From Bradyrhizobium sp. CER78 (GTDB lineage: Bacteria > Pseudomonadota > Alphaproteobacteria > Rhizobiales > Xanthobacteraceae), in assembly GCF_029846235.1 (NCBI RefSeq), contig NZ_JARVWP010000012.1:62001-126000 (forward strand): a stretch of 64,000 nucleotides of DNA, in the 5' to 3' direction. Within the stretch, counting starts at the first letter, position 1. Each line of letters starts with the position of its first letter. Position numbers and translations under genes: made by a program. Positions 40,691 to 51,383 of the stretch are shown piece after piece. Under the pieces are notes generated by a model. The model saw nothing but the letters and a program-made list of their open reading frames with translations, did not search any database and was not told where the DNA came from.

Positions 40691-41734
40691 CTAGCATGCC
40701 CGCAGCGCGCCGTCCTCGCGCATCATCTCGACCAGCATGCCCTCGCGCAGGCCGCGATCGGCGACCCGGAGCCGCGGCATCGGGAACGCGTTGCGGATCG
40801 CATCGAGGATCGCGCAGCCGGCGAGCACGAGGTCGGCCCGCTCGACGCTGATGCAGTTGTTGTTGACGCGCGCCTCATAGCTCATGCCGAGCAGCTTCTG
40901 GATCGTCGCCGACACGTCGCCATCGTTCATCCAGATGCCATCGATGCGGCGGCGGTCGTAGCGCGACAGATTGAGGAAGACGCCGGCGAGCGTGGTCACG
41001 GTGCCCGAGGTGCCGAGCATATGCATGTCGCGCAGGTCCCGGCCGTGCTCGGCCGCGAACGGAGCGACATGCCGCGCGACTTCATCGATCATCTGCGCAT
41101 ACAAATCCCGGCTGACGTTCCTGCCGCCGAAATGCTCGGCCAGCGTCACGACGCCGAGCGGGATCGACATCCACGCCTTGATCCGCGGCGGCGCGTCGGG
41201 TGCGGCGGGATCGCGCTCGATCCGCACCAGTTCGGTCGAGCCGCCGCCGATGTCGAACAGGATGGCGCCCCGCCCCTTCGGATCGAGCAGCGGCGAGCAG
41301 CCGATCACGGCGAGCGTCGCTTCGGTCTCGCGATCGATCACCTCGAGCTCGATGCCGGTCGCGGCCGCGACGCGGGCGCGAAAGCTTTCGGCGTTGCCGG
41401 CGGCGCGGCAAGCCTCGGTGGCGATCAGACGCAGCCGGCGGGCCTTGCGATAGCGGATCTTGTCGCTGCAAATGGCGAGCGCAGCGATGGCGCGCTCGAT
41501 CGCCGCTTCGCTGATCGAGCCGGTCGCGGCGATGCCCTCGCCGAGCCGGATGATCCGCGAGAAGGAGTCGACCACGCGGAACCCGTCGCCAGTGGGACAG
41601 GCAATCAACAGCCGGCAATTGTTGGTGCCAAGATCGAGTGCGGCGTAGACGCCAGTATCTGCGGCTGCCGCAACCAACCCTGACGGGGCTTCGCCGGCCG
41701 GAGGGCCGTCGCAAAGCCGCACATGGTCGTTCAT
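40691..41734 (-). CDS. Ppx/GppA-family phosphatase
   Basis: A 347-residue member of the exopolyphosphatase/guanosine pentaphosphatase family (ASKHA fold). The phosphate-1 loop is YAALDLGTNNCRLLIA, with SFSRIIRLGEGIAATG. Phosphate-2 is ILFDIGGGSTELV and the adenosine-type loop region is LGTSGTVTTLAG. It removes terminal phosphates from polyphosphate or pppGpp. It is about 30% shorter than full Ppx proteins and lacks the C-terminal HD-like domain, as is common in this branch. A GGAAAG site supports the start. The downstream partner on the strand is rlmE. Confidence 0.88.
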   Translation of the reverse strand: MNDHVRLCDGPPAGEAPSGLVAAAADTGVYAALDLGTNNCRLLIACPTGDGFRVVDSFSRIIRLGEGIAATGSISEAAIERAIAALAICSDKIRYRKARRLRLIATEACRAAGNAESFRARVAAATGIELEVIDRETEATLAVIGCSPLLDPKGRGAILFDIGGGSTELVRIERDPAAPDAPPRIKAWMSIPLGVVTLAEHFGGRNVSRDLYAQMIDEVARHVAPFAAEHGRDLRDMHMLGTSGTVTTLAGVFLNLSRYDRRRIDGIWMNDGDVSATIQKLLGMSYEARVNNNCISVERADLVLAGCAILDAIRNAFPMPRLRVADRGLREGMLVEMMREDGALRAC

Positions 41735-41953
41735 CAAAACTGTCTTTCCGCAGGACCCCAAAGTCGATCCATCGGGATCCTTGGGCCCGCCGAATAATTG
41801 TCGTTCACAGAAACTTTAGCAGCGTCAAAGCCCTGCGCAAACTCTGTTCACATTGGGTCCATGCCCAATCGGGCGTTGTCGTTAAGGAGGGCGTGCGTTA
41901 TCTCCTCAGCGCCCCCAAACTCCAGCAAATCCGGGCATTTCAGGTCATTTTCG

Positions 41954-44326
41954 ATGCAAGATCACACGCCGCCCGCCTCCCTCGACAACGCTATCGCACT
42001 GCAAAAATACGGTGTCGGACAGCCCGTTCGACGAAAGGAGGACGACACCCTGGTGCGCGGCAAGGGCAAATACACCGACGATTTCTCCCTGCCCGGCCAG
42101 GCCATCTGCTGGATGGTTCGCTCTTCCCATGCCCATGGAATCATCAAGGGGATCGATACCGAAGCCGCCAAGGCGATGCCGGGCGTGCTCGGGGTGTGGA
42201 CCGGCGCCGACCTCGCGGCCGCCGGCTACAAGCCGTTCACCTGCGGCCTGCCGTTGAAGAACCGCGACGGCTCGCCGCTGCTGCAGACCAATCGCCCGGC
42301 GCTGGTGACTGACAAGGTGCGCTTCGTCGGCGATCCCGTCGCTTTCGTGGTGGCGGAGACCGCGGCGCAGGCCCGCGATGCGGCCGAGGCGGTCGAGGTC
42401 GATATCGAGCCGTTACCCGCGGTGACCGATGCCGCCGAGGCGTCGAAGCCCGGCGCGCCGCAGCTCTATGACAACATCCCGAACAACGTCGCGCTCGACT
42501 ATCACTATGGCGACACCGCCAAGATCGACGCAGCTTTCGCTGCCGCCGCGCACGTCACAAAACTCGACATCGTCAACACCCGCGTCGCCGTGGTCTCGAT
42601 GGAGCCGCGCGTCGCGCTCGCGCATTACGACAAGAAGTCCGAGCGCTTCACGCTGCAGGTGCCGACCCAGGGCGTTTCCGGCAACAAGGCGATCCTGGCG
42701 CGCCTGCTCAACGTGCCGGCCGACAAGGTCCGCATCCTGACCGGCAATGTCGGCGGCTCGTTCGGGATGAAGAACCTCAACTATCCCGAATACACCTGCA
42801 TCGCGCATGCGGCGCGGGAGCTCGGACGCCCGGTGAAGTGGCTCGACGAGCGCTCGACCAGCTTCCTGTCCGACAGCCAGGGCCGCGCGCAGCTGATCCA
42901 TGCCGAGCTCGCGCTCGATGCCGACGGCAAGTTCCTCGCGGTGCGGCTGTCTGGCTACGGCAATCTCGGCGCCTACATCACCGGCGTCGCGCCGGGCCCG
43001 CTGTCGCTCAACACGGGCAAGAACCTCGCCAGCGTCTATCGCACGCCGCTGCTCGGCGTCGACATCAAGACGGTTTTGACCAACACCACGCTGATGGGCG
43101 CCTATCGCGGCGCCGGCCGGCCCGAGGCCAATTACTACATGGAGCGGCTGATCGATGCCGCCGCCGACGAGATGGGCATCAACCGCTTCACGCTGCGCAA
43201 GCGCAACTTCATCAAGCCCTCGCAGCTGCCCTTCCCCGCCGCCTCCGGCGTCACCTACGACAGCGGCGATTTCGCCGGCGTGTTCCAGAAGGCGCTCGAG
43301 ATCTCCGACTACGACAATTTCGCCAAACGCAAGAAGGAGAGCAGGAAGAGCGGCAAGCTGCGGGGCATCGCCGTCGGCTCCTATCTCGAGGTCACCGCGC
43401 CGCCGTCCGGCGAGCTCGGCAAGATCACCTTCGAGCCCGATGGTTCGGTGAAGCTCACCACCGGCACGCTCGACTACGGCCAAGGTCACGCCACGCCGTT
43501 CGCGCAGGTGCTGTCCGACCAGCTCGGGGTGCCCTTCGAGAAGATCACGCTCGAACAAGGCGACAGCGATCTGGTGCGGTTCGGCAACGGCACCGGCGGC
43601 TCGCGCTCGATCACCGCGACGGGACAGGCGATCGTCGAGGCCTCCGCGCTGGTGATCGAGAAAGGCAAGAAGGCGGCGGCGCACATGCTGGAGGCCTCCG
43701 AGGCGGACATCGAGTTCGGCCAGGGCCGCTTCACCATCGCCGGCACCGACCGCTCGATCGGCATCATGGAGCTCGCCGAGCGGATGCGCGCGGGCAAGAT
43801 GCCCGAGGGCACGCCCGAGACGCTTGACGTCGATCACGCCACCAAGGAAACCGCGTCGACCTTCCCGAACGGCTGTCACGTCGCCGAGGTCGAGATCGAT
43901 CCCGACACCGGCGTGACGCGGATCGTGCGCTACTCGGCGGTCAACGATTTCGGCGTCGTGATCAATCCGATGATCGTCGCCGGCCAGCTGCACGGCGGCG
44001 TCGCGCAGGGCATCGGCCAGGCGCTGATGGAGGAAGTCAGCTACGACGCCTCGGGCCAGCCGATCACCGGCTCGTTCATGGACTACGCGCTGCCGCGCGC
44101 CGGCGACGTGCCATCGATGCAGGTCGGCGATCACCCCTCGCCGGCGAAGTCCAATCCGCTCGGCACCAAGGGCTGCGGCGAAGCCGGCTGCGCTGGCAGC
44201 CTCGTCTGCATCGTCAATGCGGTCGTGGACGCGCTGTCGGAATACGGCGTCAAGCACATCAACATGCCGCTGACGCCCGAACGCGTCTGGCGCGCGATCC
44301 AGGATGCCAAGGCGAACGCGGCGTAA
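41954..44326 (+). CDS. Molybdenum hydroxylase large subunit (xanthine dehydrogenase family)
   Basis: A 790-residue molybdopterin-binding subunit of the CO dehydrogenase/aldehyde oxidase type. The a/b hammerhead domain opens VGQPVRRKEDDTLVRGKGKYTDD. The molybdenum domain contains LTGNVGGSFGMKN, TLMGAYRGAGRPEANYYMERL and the C-terminal GTKGCGEAGCAGS with the catalytic Glu. The AYRGAGR loop, without an AYXCSFR loop, argues against true CO dehydrogenase. The FAD-binding and [2Fe-2S] subunits normally encoded next to it are absent on both sides, so it must use partners from elsewhere or be orphaned. An upstream frame extension is not family-like. Confidence 0.9.
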   Translation: MQDHTPPASLDNAIALQKYGVGQPVRRKEDDTLVRGKGKYTDDFSLPGQAICWMVRSSHAHGIIKGIDTEAAKAMPGVLGVWTGADLAAAGYKPFTCGLPLKNRDGSPLLQTNRPALVTDKVRFVGDPVAFVVAETAAQARDAAEAVEVDIEPLPAVTDAAEASKPGAPQLYDNIPNNVALDYHYGDTAKIDAAFAAAAHVTKLDIVNTRVAVVSMEPRVALAHYDKKSERFTLQVPTQGVSGNKAILARLLNVPADKVRILTGNVGGSFGMKNLNYPEYTCIAHAARELGRPVKWLDERSTSFLSDSQGRAQLIHAELALDADGKFLAVRLSGYGNLGAYITGVAPGPLSLNTGKNLASVYRTPLLGVDIKTVLTNTTLMGAYRGAGRPEANYYMERLIDAAADEMGINRFTLRKRNFIKPSQLPFPAASGVTYDSGDFAGVFQKALEISDYDNFAKRKKESRKSGKLRGIAVGSYLEVTAPPSGELGKITFEPDGSVKLTTGTLDYGQGHATPFAQVLSDQLGVPFEKITLEQGDSDLVRFGNGTGGSRSITATGQAIVEASALVIEKGKKAAAHMLEASEADIEFGQGRFTIAGTDRSIGIMELAERMRAGKMPEGTPETLDVDHATKETASTFPNGCHVAEVEIDPDTGVTRIVRYSAVNDFGVVINPMIVAGQLHGGVAQGIGQALMEEVSYDASGQPITGSFMDYALPRAGDVPSMQVGDHPSPAKSNPLGTKGCGEAGCAGSLVCIVNAVVDALSEYGVKHINMPLTPERVWRAIQDAKANAA

Positions 44327-44354
44327 GGGCGCACTGCCCCGCAGCCAATACCAC

Positions 44355-44457
44355 TGTCATCACCCACGAAAGCGGGTGATCCAGTATTCCAGAGGCAGCT
44401 GTTGTTGAGCCGAGACGCCGCAGCGTACTGGATACCCCGCATGCGCGGGGTATGACA
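44355..44457. repeat. Repeat family D, copy 2
   Basis: TGTCATCACCCACGAAAGCG and GGTGATCCAGTATTCCAGAG match the copy near 14.4 kb, and this copy continues with a second hairpin (ATACCCCGCATGCGCGGGGTAT). The extended form suggests the 14.4 kb copy is truncated. Confidence 0.75.
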
Positions 44458-44488
44458 CCACTGGCTGCGGACGGGTTTTGCCCCTTCC

Positions 44489-45292
44489 CTACGCCGCCGC
44501 CTGCTCGCGGGGCTGGGTGATCGCGATGTGCCAGCAATGCGCGAGCGGGACGCCGTTGCCGAGCACCAGCGCATCGAGCTCGACGAAACGGTGGCCCTTC
44601 TTGTCGTAATTGCCGGTCACCTTGGCGCGCGCGGTGAGCTCATCGCCGATCTTGCCGGCCGACAACAGCTGCATCCTCGTGCCGACATGGATCCACGGCC
44701 CGAGGATCGCATTGTCGACCAGCACCTTGTTCATCACCCGCGGCAGCAGGCCGGGATGGCCGAGACCTTCGCGCAGATAGATCGGGTCGGTCTCCCTGAT
44801 GTCGGCGAGATACTCCTTGGCCGCATCGCCGGACCAGTCGCGCGGGATGACGCCGAGCCACTTGCCCTCTTCATAAGACGACGCGCTGACCGGCTTGCGC
44901 TCGGTGACGGCGGCGACCTGCTTGTAGTCGCCAAGCACGAATGTCGGCACCGAGGCCGGCAGCGATGCGGTGCCGGTGGCGCAGAGCTCGCCGCGGCTGA
45001 AGAGCTCGATCGTGAGCCCATTGCCGGTCTCCCGGCCGGTCAATTCCGCGATCTCGCCGTCATAGACCGGCTTGACGAAACGCGCCTCGATCAGGCCGCG
45101 CGCGAGGAAATCGCGGCCCCATTTCTCCACCGGCAGATGCATCATGTAGGCCATCACATCGACGCCGGGCACCAGACCGCCGGAAAAGCCGAACTTCCGC
45201 GCCACCGTGTCGTCGTGGATCTTGTTCTCTGACAGTTTCGAGGTGTTGTAGGCCGAGACGCGGTAGGTCTGCGCAGGCGTCGTCGAAGGCAT
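44489..45292 (-). CDS. Hotdog-fold MaoC-like protein
   Basis: A 267-residue protein. It begins QTYRVSAYNTSKLSENKIHDDTVARKFGFSGGLVPGVDVMAYMMH, which follows the MaoC pattern in which the catalytic Asp and His occur as N-K-I-H-D-D and a following G-x-V-P-G turn. Two hotdog repeats are visible: the second includes ILGPWIHVGTRMQLLSAGKIGDELTARAKVTGNYDKKGHRFVELDA. It may hydrate an enoyl-CoA or be a thioesterase; the active-site pattern is not decisive. The chosen ATG follows AAGGGGAAA. The gene is single. Confidence 0.78.
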   Translation of the reverse strand: MPSTTPAQTYRVSAYNTSKLSENKIHDDTVARKFGFSGGLVPGVDVMAYMMHLPVEKWGRDFLARGLIEARFVKPVYDGEIAELTGRETGNGLTIELFSRGELCATGTASLPASVPTFVLGDYKQVAAVTERKPVSASSYEEGKWLGVIPRDWSGDAAKEYLADIRETDPIYLREGLGHPGLLPRVMNKVLVDNAILGPWIHVGTRMQLLSAGKIGDELTARAKVTGNYDKKGHRFVELDALVLGNGVPLAHCWHIAITQPREQAAA

Positions 45293-45426
45293 GGGGTTTC
45301 CCCTTATTTCGGTTGTTTTTCTCAGGCAATCGTAGTCGAACCGGGCAGCGTGACAAGCCTCTCGTTTTGCTCGCAATTTTCCGCACCATGGAGTACACGC
45401 AGGCCGTGCCTGCGAACCCGGAATCG

Positions 45427-45924
45427 ATGACTGAAACCCCTGCCCTGACCCGCATCTATGTCGACGCTGACGCCTGTCCGGTGAAGGATGAGATCTATCG
45501 CGTCGCGATCCGGCTCGGCGTGCCCGTCAGCGTGGTCGCGGGCAATTTCATCCGCGTGCCGCAGGATCCGCTGATCGAGCGCATTGCCGCCGGTTCCGGC
45601 ATGGATGCGGCCGACGACTGGATCGCCGAACGCGCACATGCGGGCGATGTCGTGATCACCGCGGACATTCCGCTGGCGAGCCGCTGCGTGAAGGCCGGCG
45701 CCGACGTGATCGCGCCGAACGGCAAGCCGTTCACCGAACAGTCGATCGGCATGACGCTCGCAGTGCGCAATCTGATGACCGATCTGCGCTCGTCGGGCGA
45801 GATCACCGGCGGGCCGAAATCATACTCGCCGCGCGACCGCTCGAATTTCCTGTCGACGCTCGACCAGACCATCCGCCGCATCCAGCGCCGCCGCGCCGAG
45901 CAGGCGGCGACGAACGGAGGTTAG
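45427..45924 (+). CDS. UPF0178/YaiI-YqxD family protein
   Basis: A 165-residue cytoplasmic protein of the UPF0178 family. The diagnostic blocks are IYVDADACPVKDEIYRVAIRLG, ADDWIAERAHAGDVVITADIPLASRCVKAGADVIAPNG and GPKSYSPRDRSNFLSTLDQ. The acidic residues resemble a PIN-like nuclease core, but no activity is established for the family. An in-frame ATG 13 codons earlier is an alternative start. The gene is separated by four bases from the following ABC-F gene, so the two form an operon. Confidence 0.9.
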   Translation: MTETPALTRIYVDADACPVKDEIYRVAIRLGVPVSVVAGNFIRVPQDPLIERIAAGSGMDAADDWIAERAHAGDVVITADIPLASRCVKAGADVIAPNGKPFTEQSIGMTLAVRNLMTDLRSSGEITGGPKSYSPRDRSNFLSTLDQTIRRIQRRRAEQAATNGG

Positions 45925-45928
45925 CGCG

Positions 45929-47749
<1,821 letters not shown>

Positions 47750-47763
47750 ACAATGACCCTTGC

Positions 47764-47849
47764 CGTCATTGCGAGCGAAGCGAAGCAATCCATCTCTCCT
47801 CATTCGCGGATGCATGGATTGCTTCGTCGCTACGCTCCTCGCAATGACG
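47764..47849. repeat. Palindromic repeat, family B
   Basis: CGTCATTGCGAGCGAAGCGA then AGCAATCCATC, mirrored by ATGGATTGCTTCGTCGCTAC then GCTCCTCGCAATGACG. It fills the gap between two co-oriented genes, leaving about 25 bases before the next ATG. Confidence 0.85.
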
Positions 47850-47874
47850 AGAACGTCAAACCGGAGTTGACCCA

Positions 47875-48954
47875 ATGACCACGCCCCTCGCCGCCAAGAT
47901 CGCCAGGGAATACGGTACGCCCTGCGCCGTGATCGACATGGACCGGGTCGAGCGCAACATCGCACGGATCCAGAAGGCCTGCGACGAGGCCGGCGTCGCC
48001 AACCGGCCGCACATCAAAACCCACAAGAACCCGATGCTGGCGCAGCTGCAGATCAAGGCCGGCGCCAGGGGTATCACCTGCCAGAAGCTCGGCGAGGCCG
48101 AGATCATGGCCGATAGCGGCATCGACGACATCCTGATCAGCTACAATCTGCTCGGCGACGAGAAGATGGCGCGGCTCGGCGCGCTGCAAGGCAAGGCCAA
48201 TGTCACCGTCGCCGCGGATAATTCCGTCGTGATCGGCGATCTGCCGAAGGCGGCGGCCGCCTCCGGCCGCCCGCTCTCGGTCGTGGTCGAATGCGACACC
48301 GGGCGCAAGCGCGCCGGCGTCGAGACCCCGGCCGAGGCAATCGCACTGGCGCGCGAGATCGCAGCCTCGAAGGGCCTGAGCTTCGCGGGCTTCATGCTGT
48401 ACCCGACCGAGACCGGCTGGGCCGATGCCCAGAAGTTCTACGACGAGGCGCTGGCCGGCGTGCGCGCCCACGGCCTCGATGCGACCATGGTCTCGACCGG
48501 CGGCACGCCGAACCTGGTGAACATCGGCAAGCTGAAGGGCGGCACCGAGCATCGCTTCGGCACCTACATCTACAACGACCGCATGCAGGTCGCCGCCGGC
48601 GTCGCGACCTGGGACGACTGCGCGCTGCACATCTATTCCACGGTCGTCAGCCGCGCCGGTCCCGAGCGCGGCATCCTCGATGCCGGCTCCAAGACGCTGA
48701 CCTCGGACACCGGTGGCCTTGAAGGCCACGGCCTGATCCTCGAACATCCCGAAGCCAGGATCGCGCGCTTCGCCGAGGAGCACGGCTTCCTCGATCTGTC
48801 CCGCAGCAACACGCGGCCGAATGTCGGCGACGTCGTGCGGATCGTGCCCAATCACGTCTGCGTCGTCGTCAACATGATGGACGAGGTCGTGATGGTGCGC
48901 GGCGACGAGATCATCAGTGCGCTGCCGGTGACGGCACGGGGGAAGTTGCGATAG
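47875..48954 (+). CDS. PLP-dependent D-threonine aldolase/D-serine dehydratase-like enzyme
   Basis: A 359-residue enzyme with an alanine-racemase-like N-terminal barrel. The PLP Lys lies in NRPHIKTHKNPMLAQLQIKAGARGITCQKLGEAE. The C-terminal domain ends in VGDVVRIVPNHVCVVVNMMDEV, where the His and Cys are the usual divalent-metal ligands of D-threonine aldolase and D-serine dehydratase. It would cleave a D-3-hydroxyamino acid to glycine plus aldehyde, or deaminate D-serine. The ATG follows GGAG. It stands alone between two repeats. Confidence 0.88.
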   Translation: MTTPLAAKIAREYGTPCAVIDMDRVERNIARIQKACDEAGVANRPHIKTHKNPMLAQLQIKAGARGITCQKLGEAEIMADSGIDDILISYNLLGDEKMARLGALQGKANVTVAADNSVVIGDLPKAAAASGRPLSVVVECDTGRKRAGVETPAEAIALAREIAASKGLSFAGFMLYPTETGWADAQKFYDEALAGVRAHGLDATMVSTGGTPNLVNIGKLKGGTEHRFGTYIYNDRMQVAAGVATWDDCALHIYSTVVSRAGPERGILDAGSKTLTSDTGGLEGHGLILEHPEARIARFAEEHGFLDLSRSNTRPNVGDVVRIVPNHVCVVVNMMDEVVMVRGDEIISALPVTARGKLR

Positions 48955-48970
48955 CCGCACACGTCGGCCC

Positions 48971-49057
48971 CGTAGGATGGGTAGAGCGCAGCGAAACCCA
49001 TCAGCTTTAATCCGCGCTGCGAGGTGATGGGTTTCGCTGCGCTCTACCCATCCTACG
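48971..49057. repeat. Palindromic repeat, family A
   Basis: CGTAGGATGGGTAGAGCGCA then GCGAAACCCATCA, with the mirror TGATGGGTTTCGCTGCGCTC then TACCCATCCTACG. The arms pair nearly perfectly over about 35 bases. It lies between convergent genes. Confidence 0.85.
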
Positions 49058-49071
49058 CAATTACCACGCGT

Positions 49072-49974
49072 CTACCCGCGAATAAGCGCCTGCAACTCCC
49101 GATCCAGCGCCGAGCGAAACACCTCGATCGGCCGCGCCAGGCGGCCGGCGGGCGGGCGGTGCACGATCCAGGCACGCACCGCCGGATTGAAATCCGCGAT
49201 CTTCACGATCTTCAGCCTGTTGCGGATCGGGCTGCGCTTGAGCGCCACCGGCGTGACCAGGCCGATGCCGAGCCCGCGCGCCACCAGCGACAGCCGCAGC
49301 TCGCTGTCGAGCGCTTCCACCGCGATGTTGAACGGTAAGTGCGCCGCATCGAAATGCCGCTTCAGCGTCTGGCGGAAGCCGCAGCCATCCTGGTTGATCA
49401 CCCACCCCGTTCGCGACAGCCATTCGAGGTCGACGAACTTCGGCGTCTTCATCTCGCGCGCGACGACGAATACCACCGGCTGCGCGCCGAGATCGTCGGC
49501 GGCGAGATCGTCCGGCGGCGTGGTGCCGTCGGGCAGGCAGATCGCGGCGGCGTCGAGCTCGTTGCGGCTGACCCGCTCCATGTGATTGGGCGACCAGCCC
49601 GAGACGACGCGCAACGCAAGCGCGGGAAATTCGCCGCGCACCGCATCGAGCGGACCGGTGAGCCCGGCCTCCGACAGGAACGGCGTCAGCCCGAGCCTGA
49701 ACTCGCCGCGCACCACACCGTCATTGGCGACGCCTGACTTGAGGTCGTCGAGCATGCGCAGCACGCGGCGGCCCTGCTCATAGGCCTCGACGCCCGCCGC
49801 CGTCGGCTTCAGCGGCTTCGACAGCCGGTCCAAGAGCTGCGCGCCCAGCATCTCCTCGAGATTCTGGATCCGCCGCGTCACCCCGGGCTGGGTCAGATTC
49901 AGCCGTGCTGAGGCCGCGACGATCGATCCGGTCTCCACCACGGCGACGAAAGCCACAAGGTCATGGGTGTTCAT
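49072..49974 (-). CDS. LysR-family transcriptional regulator
   Basis: A 300-residue LysR protein. The helix-turn-helix is HDLVAFVAVVETGSIVAASARLNLTQPGVTRRIQNLEEML, and the effector domain includes FRLGLTPFLSEAGLTGPLDAVR and LVARGLGIGLVTPVAL. The ATG is at the expected distance from the helix-turn-helix. It is divergent from an MFS exporter with 93 AT-rich bases between them, so it probably controls the exporter. The ligand is unknown. Confidence 0.88.
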   Translation of the reverse strand: MNTHDLVAFVAVVETGSIVAASARLNLTQPGVTRRIQNLEEMLGAQLLDRLSKPLKPTAAGVEAYEQGRRVLRMLDDLKSGVANDGVVRGEFRLGLTPFLSEAGLTGPLDAVRGEFPALALRVVSGWSPNHMERVSRNELDAAAICLPDGTTPPDDLAADDLGAQPVVFVVAREMKTPKFVDLEWLSRTGWVINQDGCGFRQTLKRHFDAAHLPFNIAVEALDSELRLSLVARGLGIGLVTPVALKRSPIRNRLKIVKIADFNPAVRAWIVHRPPAGRLARPIEVFRSALDRELQALIRG

Positions 49975-50067
49975 AACAATCTCGCATATTCTTCATCATC
50001 TTATTTGAATTGTAGCATATTAGCCCGATCCCCTAAAGGGGGCCTCGCCACTTCCTCGCGAGGTCCC

Positions 50068-51285
50068 ATGACCATTTCCGAAGCCACCAAACTCTCCCCG
50101 GCCCGCACCGTCTCGGTGCGTCCCCTGATCTGGATCGGCGCCATCACGACCGGCACCGTCGTCACCAATCTGTTCGCCCCCCAGATCCTGGTTGGCCTGA
50201 TGGGCCGCTCGCTCGGCATGACCGAGCTGCAGGCCGGCCTGATCTCGACGCTGACCCTGCTCGGCTACGCGCTCGGGCTGTTGCTGCTGGTGCCGCTGGT
50301 CGACCTGGTCGAGAACAAGCGGCTGATCCTGCGCACGCTGGCCTGCGCCATCATCGCCGCGATCGGCACCGCAATGGCGCCGACGCCGCTGATTTTGCTG
50401 GCCGCAACCTTCATCCTCGGCGCGTCCTGCGCCGCGATCCAGATGGTGGTGCCGTTGGTCGCGTCGATGGTCCCGCCGGAGCGCCGGGGCCAGGCGATCG
50501 GTGACGTCATGAGCGGGTTGATGATCGGCATCCTGCTGTCGCGGCCGGCGGCAAGCCTGATCGCCGACAGCTGGAACTGGCGCGGCTATTATGTCACCTC
50601 GGCCGTCCTGATGACGGTGCTCGCCGGCGCGTTGGCGCGCTATCTGCCGAGCTTGCAGCCTGCCGCGAAGGTCAGCTACGCCGCGCTGCTGCGCTCGTTT
50701 CCCAAACTGCTGCGCGAAGAGCCGGTGCTGCGCGTCCGCTCCTGGACCGCGGCGCTGGTGATGGCATCGTTCACCGCGTTCTGGGCCGCGGTGGCGCTGC
50801 GCCTGCCGGACGTGCCGTTCAAGCTCGACGCCAAGGGAATCGCGCTATTCGCGCTGATCGGCGTCGCAGGGGCGGCAGCGACGCCGATCGCCGGGCGCTG
50901 GGGCGACAGAGGCTTCGCGCGGCCGCTGCTGATCGTCTCGCACCTCCTCATCGCCGGCGCGGTCGCGCTGTGCGCCTGGGCCGGCATGATCGAGTCGCGG
51001 ATCGCGGCTCTCTCATTGCTAGGCGTCGGCGCCGTGCTGCTCGATTTCGGCATCACCACCGACCAGACGCTCGGCCGCCGCGCCGTCAATCTGCTGCAGC
51101 CGGAAGCGCGCGGCCGGATCAACGGCCTGTTCGTGGCGCTCTTCTTCATCGGCGGCGCGGTCGGCGCAGCGGCTGCGTCCACGGCGTGGAGCTATGGTGG
51201 ATGGACGGCGGTCTGCGCGGTCGCGGCAACGTTCGGCGTGCTCGGCTTCATCACCGACATCGCGACGAGGACGGGCTCGGAATGA
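50068..51285 (+). CDS. MFS exporter
   Basis: A 405-residue, twelve-helix transporter. It starts ARTVSVRPLIWIGAITTGTVVTNLFAPQILVGLMGRSLGM and has the loop VPLVDLVENKRLILRTL in place of a standard motif A. The ATG is preceded by a GCGAGG-like site. The protein is related to the MFS exporter at 26.7 kb: both have AxPE(R/D)RGxxxGxVxSGxxxGILLxR in the middle region (PPERRGQAIGDVMSGLMIGI here). Together with the divergent LysR gene it forms an efflux unit. Confidence 0.86.
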   Translation: MTISEATKLSPARTVSVRPLIWIGAITTGTVVTNLFAPQILVGLMGRSLGMTELQAGLISTLTLLGYALGLLLLVPLVDLVENKRLILRTLACAIIAAIGTAMAPTPLILLAATFILGASCAAIQMVVPLVASMVPPERRGQAIGDVMSGLMIGILLSRPAASLIADSWNWRGYYVTSAVLMTVLAGALARYLPSLQPAAKVSYAALLRSFPKLLREEPVLRVRSWTAALVMASFTAFWAAVALRLPDVPFKLDAKGIALFALIGVAGAAATPIAGRWGDRGFARPLLIVSHLLIAGAVALCAWAGMIESRIAALSLLGVGAVLLDFGITTDQTLGRRAVNLLQPEARGRINGLFVALFFIGGAVGAAAASTAWSYGGWTAVCAVAATFGVLGFITDIATRTGSE

Positions 51286-51294
51286 GCCGCATCT

Positions 51295-51380
51295 CGTAGG
51301 ACGGGTGGAGCGCAGCGATACCCATCAACCTTTCCAGCGCGGCACCATGATGGTTATCGCTTCGCTCCACCCATCCTACG
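51295..51380. repeat. Palindromic repeat, family A
   Basis: CGTAGGACGGGTGGAGCGCA then GCGATACCCATCA, mirrored by ATGGTTATCGCTTCGCTCCA then CCCATCCTACG. It lies between convergent genes and ends three bases before the flavoprotein stop codon. Confidence 0.8.
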
Positions 51381-51383
51381 AAG

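Noticed and set aside
42413..44257. Long open frame (614 codons) antisense to the molybdenum hydroxylase gene
   Set aside because: Low-complexity His/Arg/Asp-rich translation typical of a shadow in GC-rich DNA; the real gene is on the plus strand.
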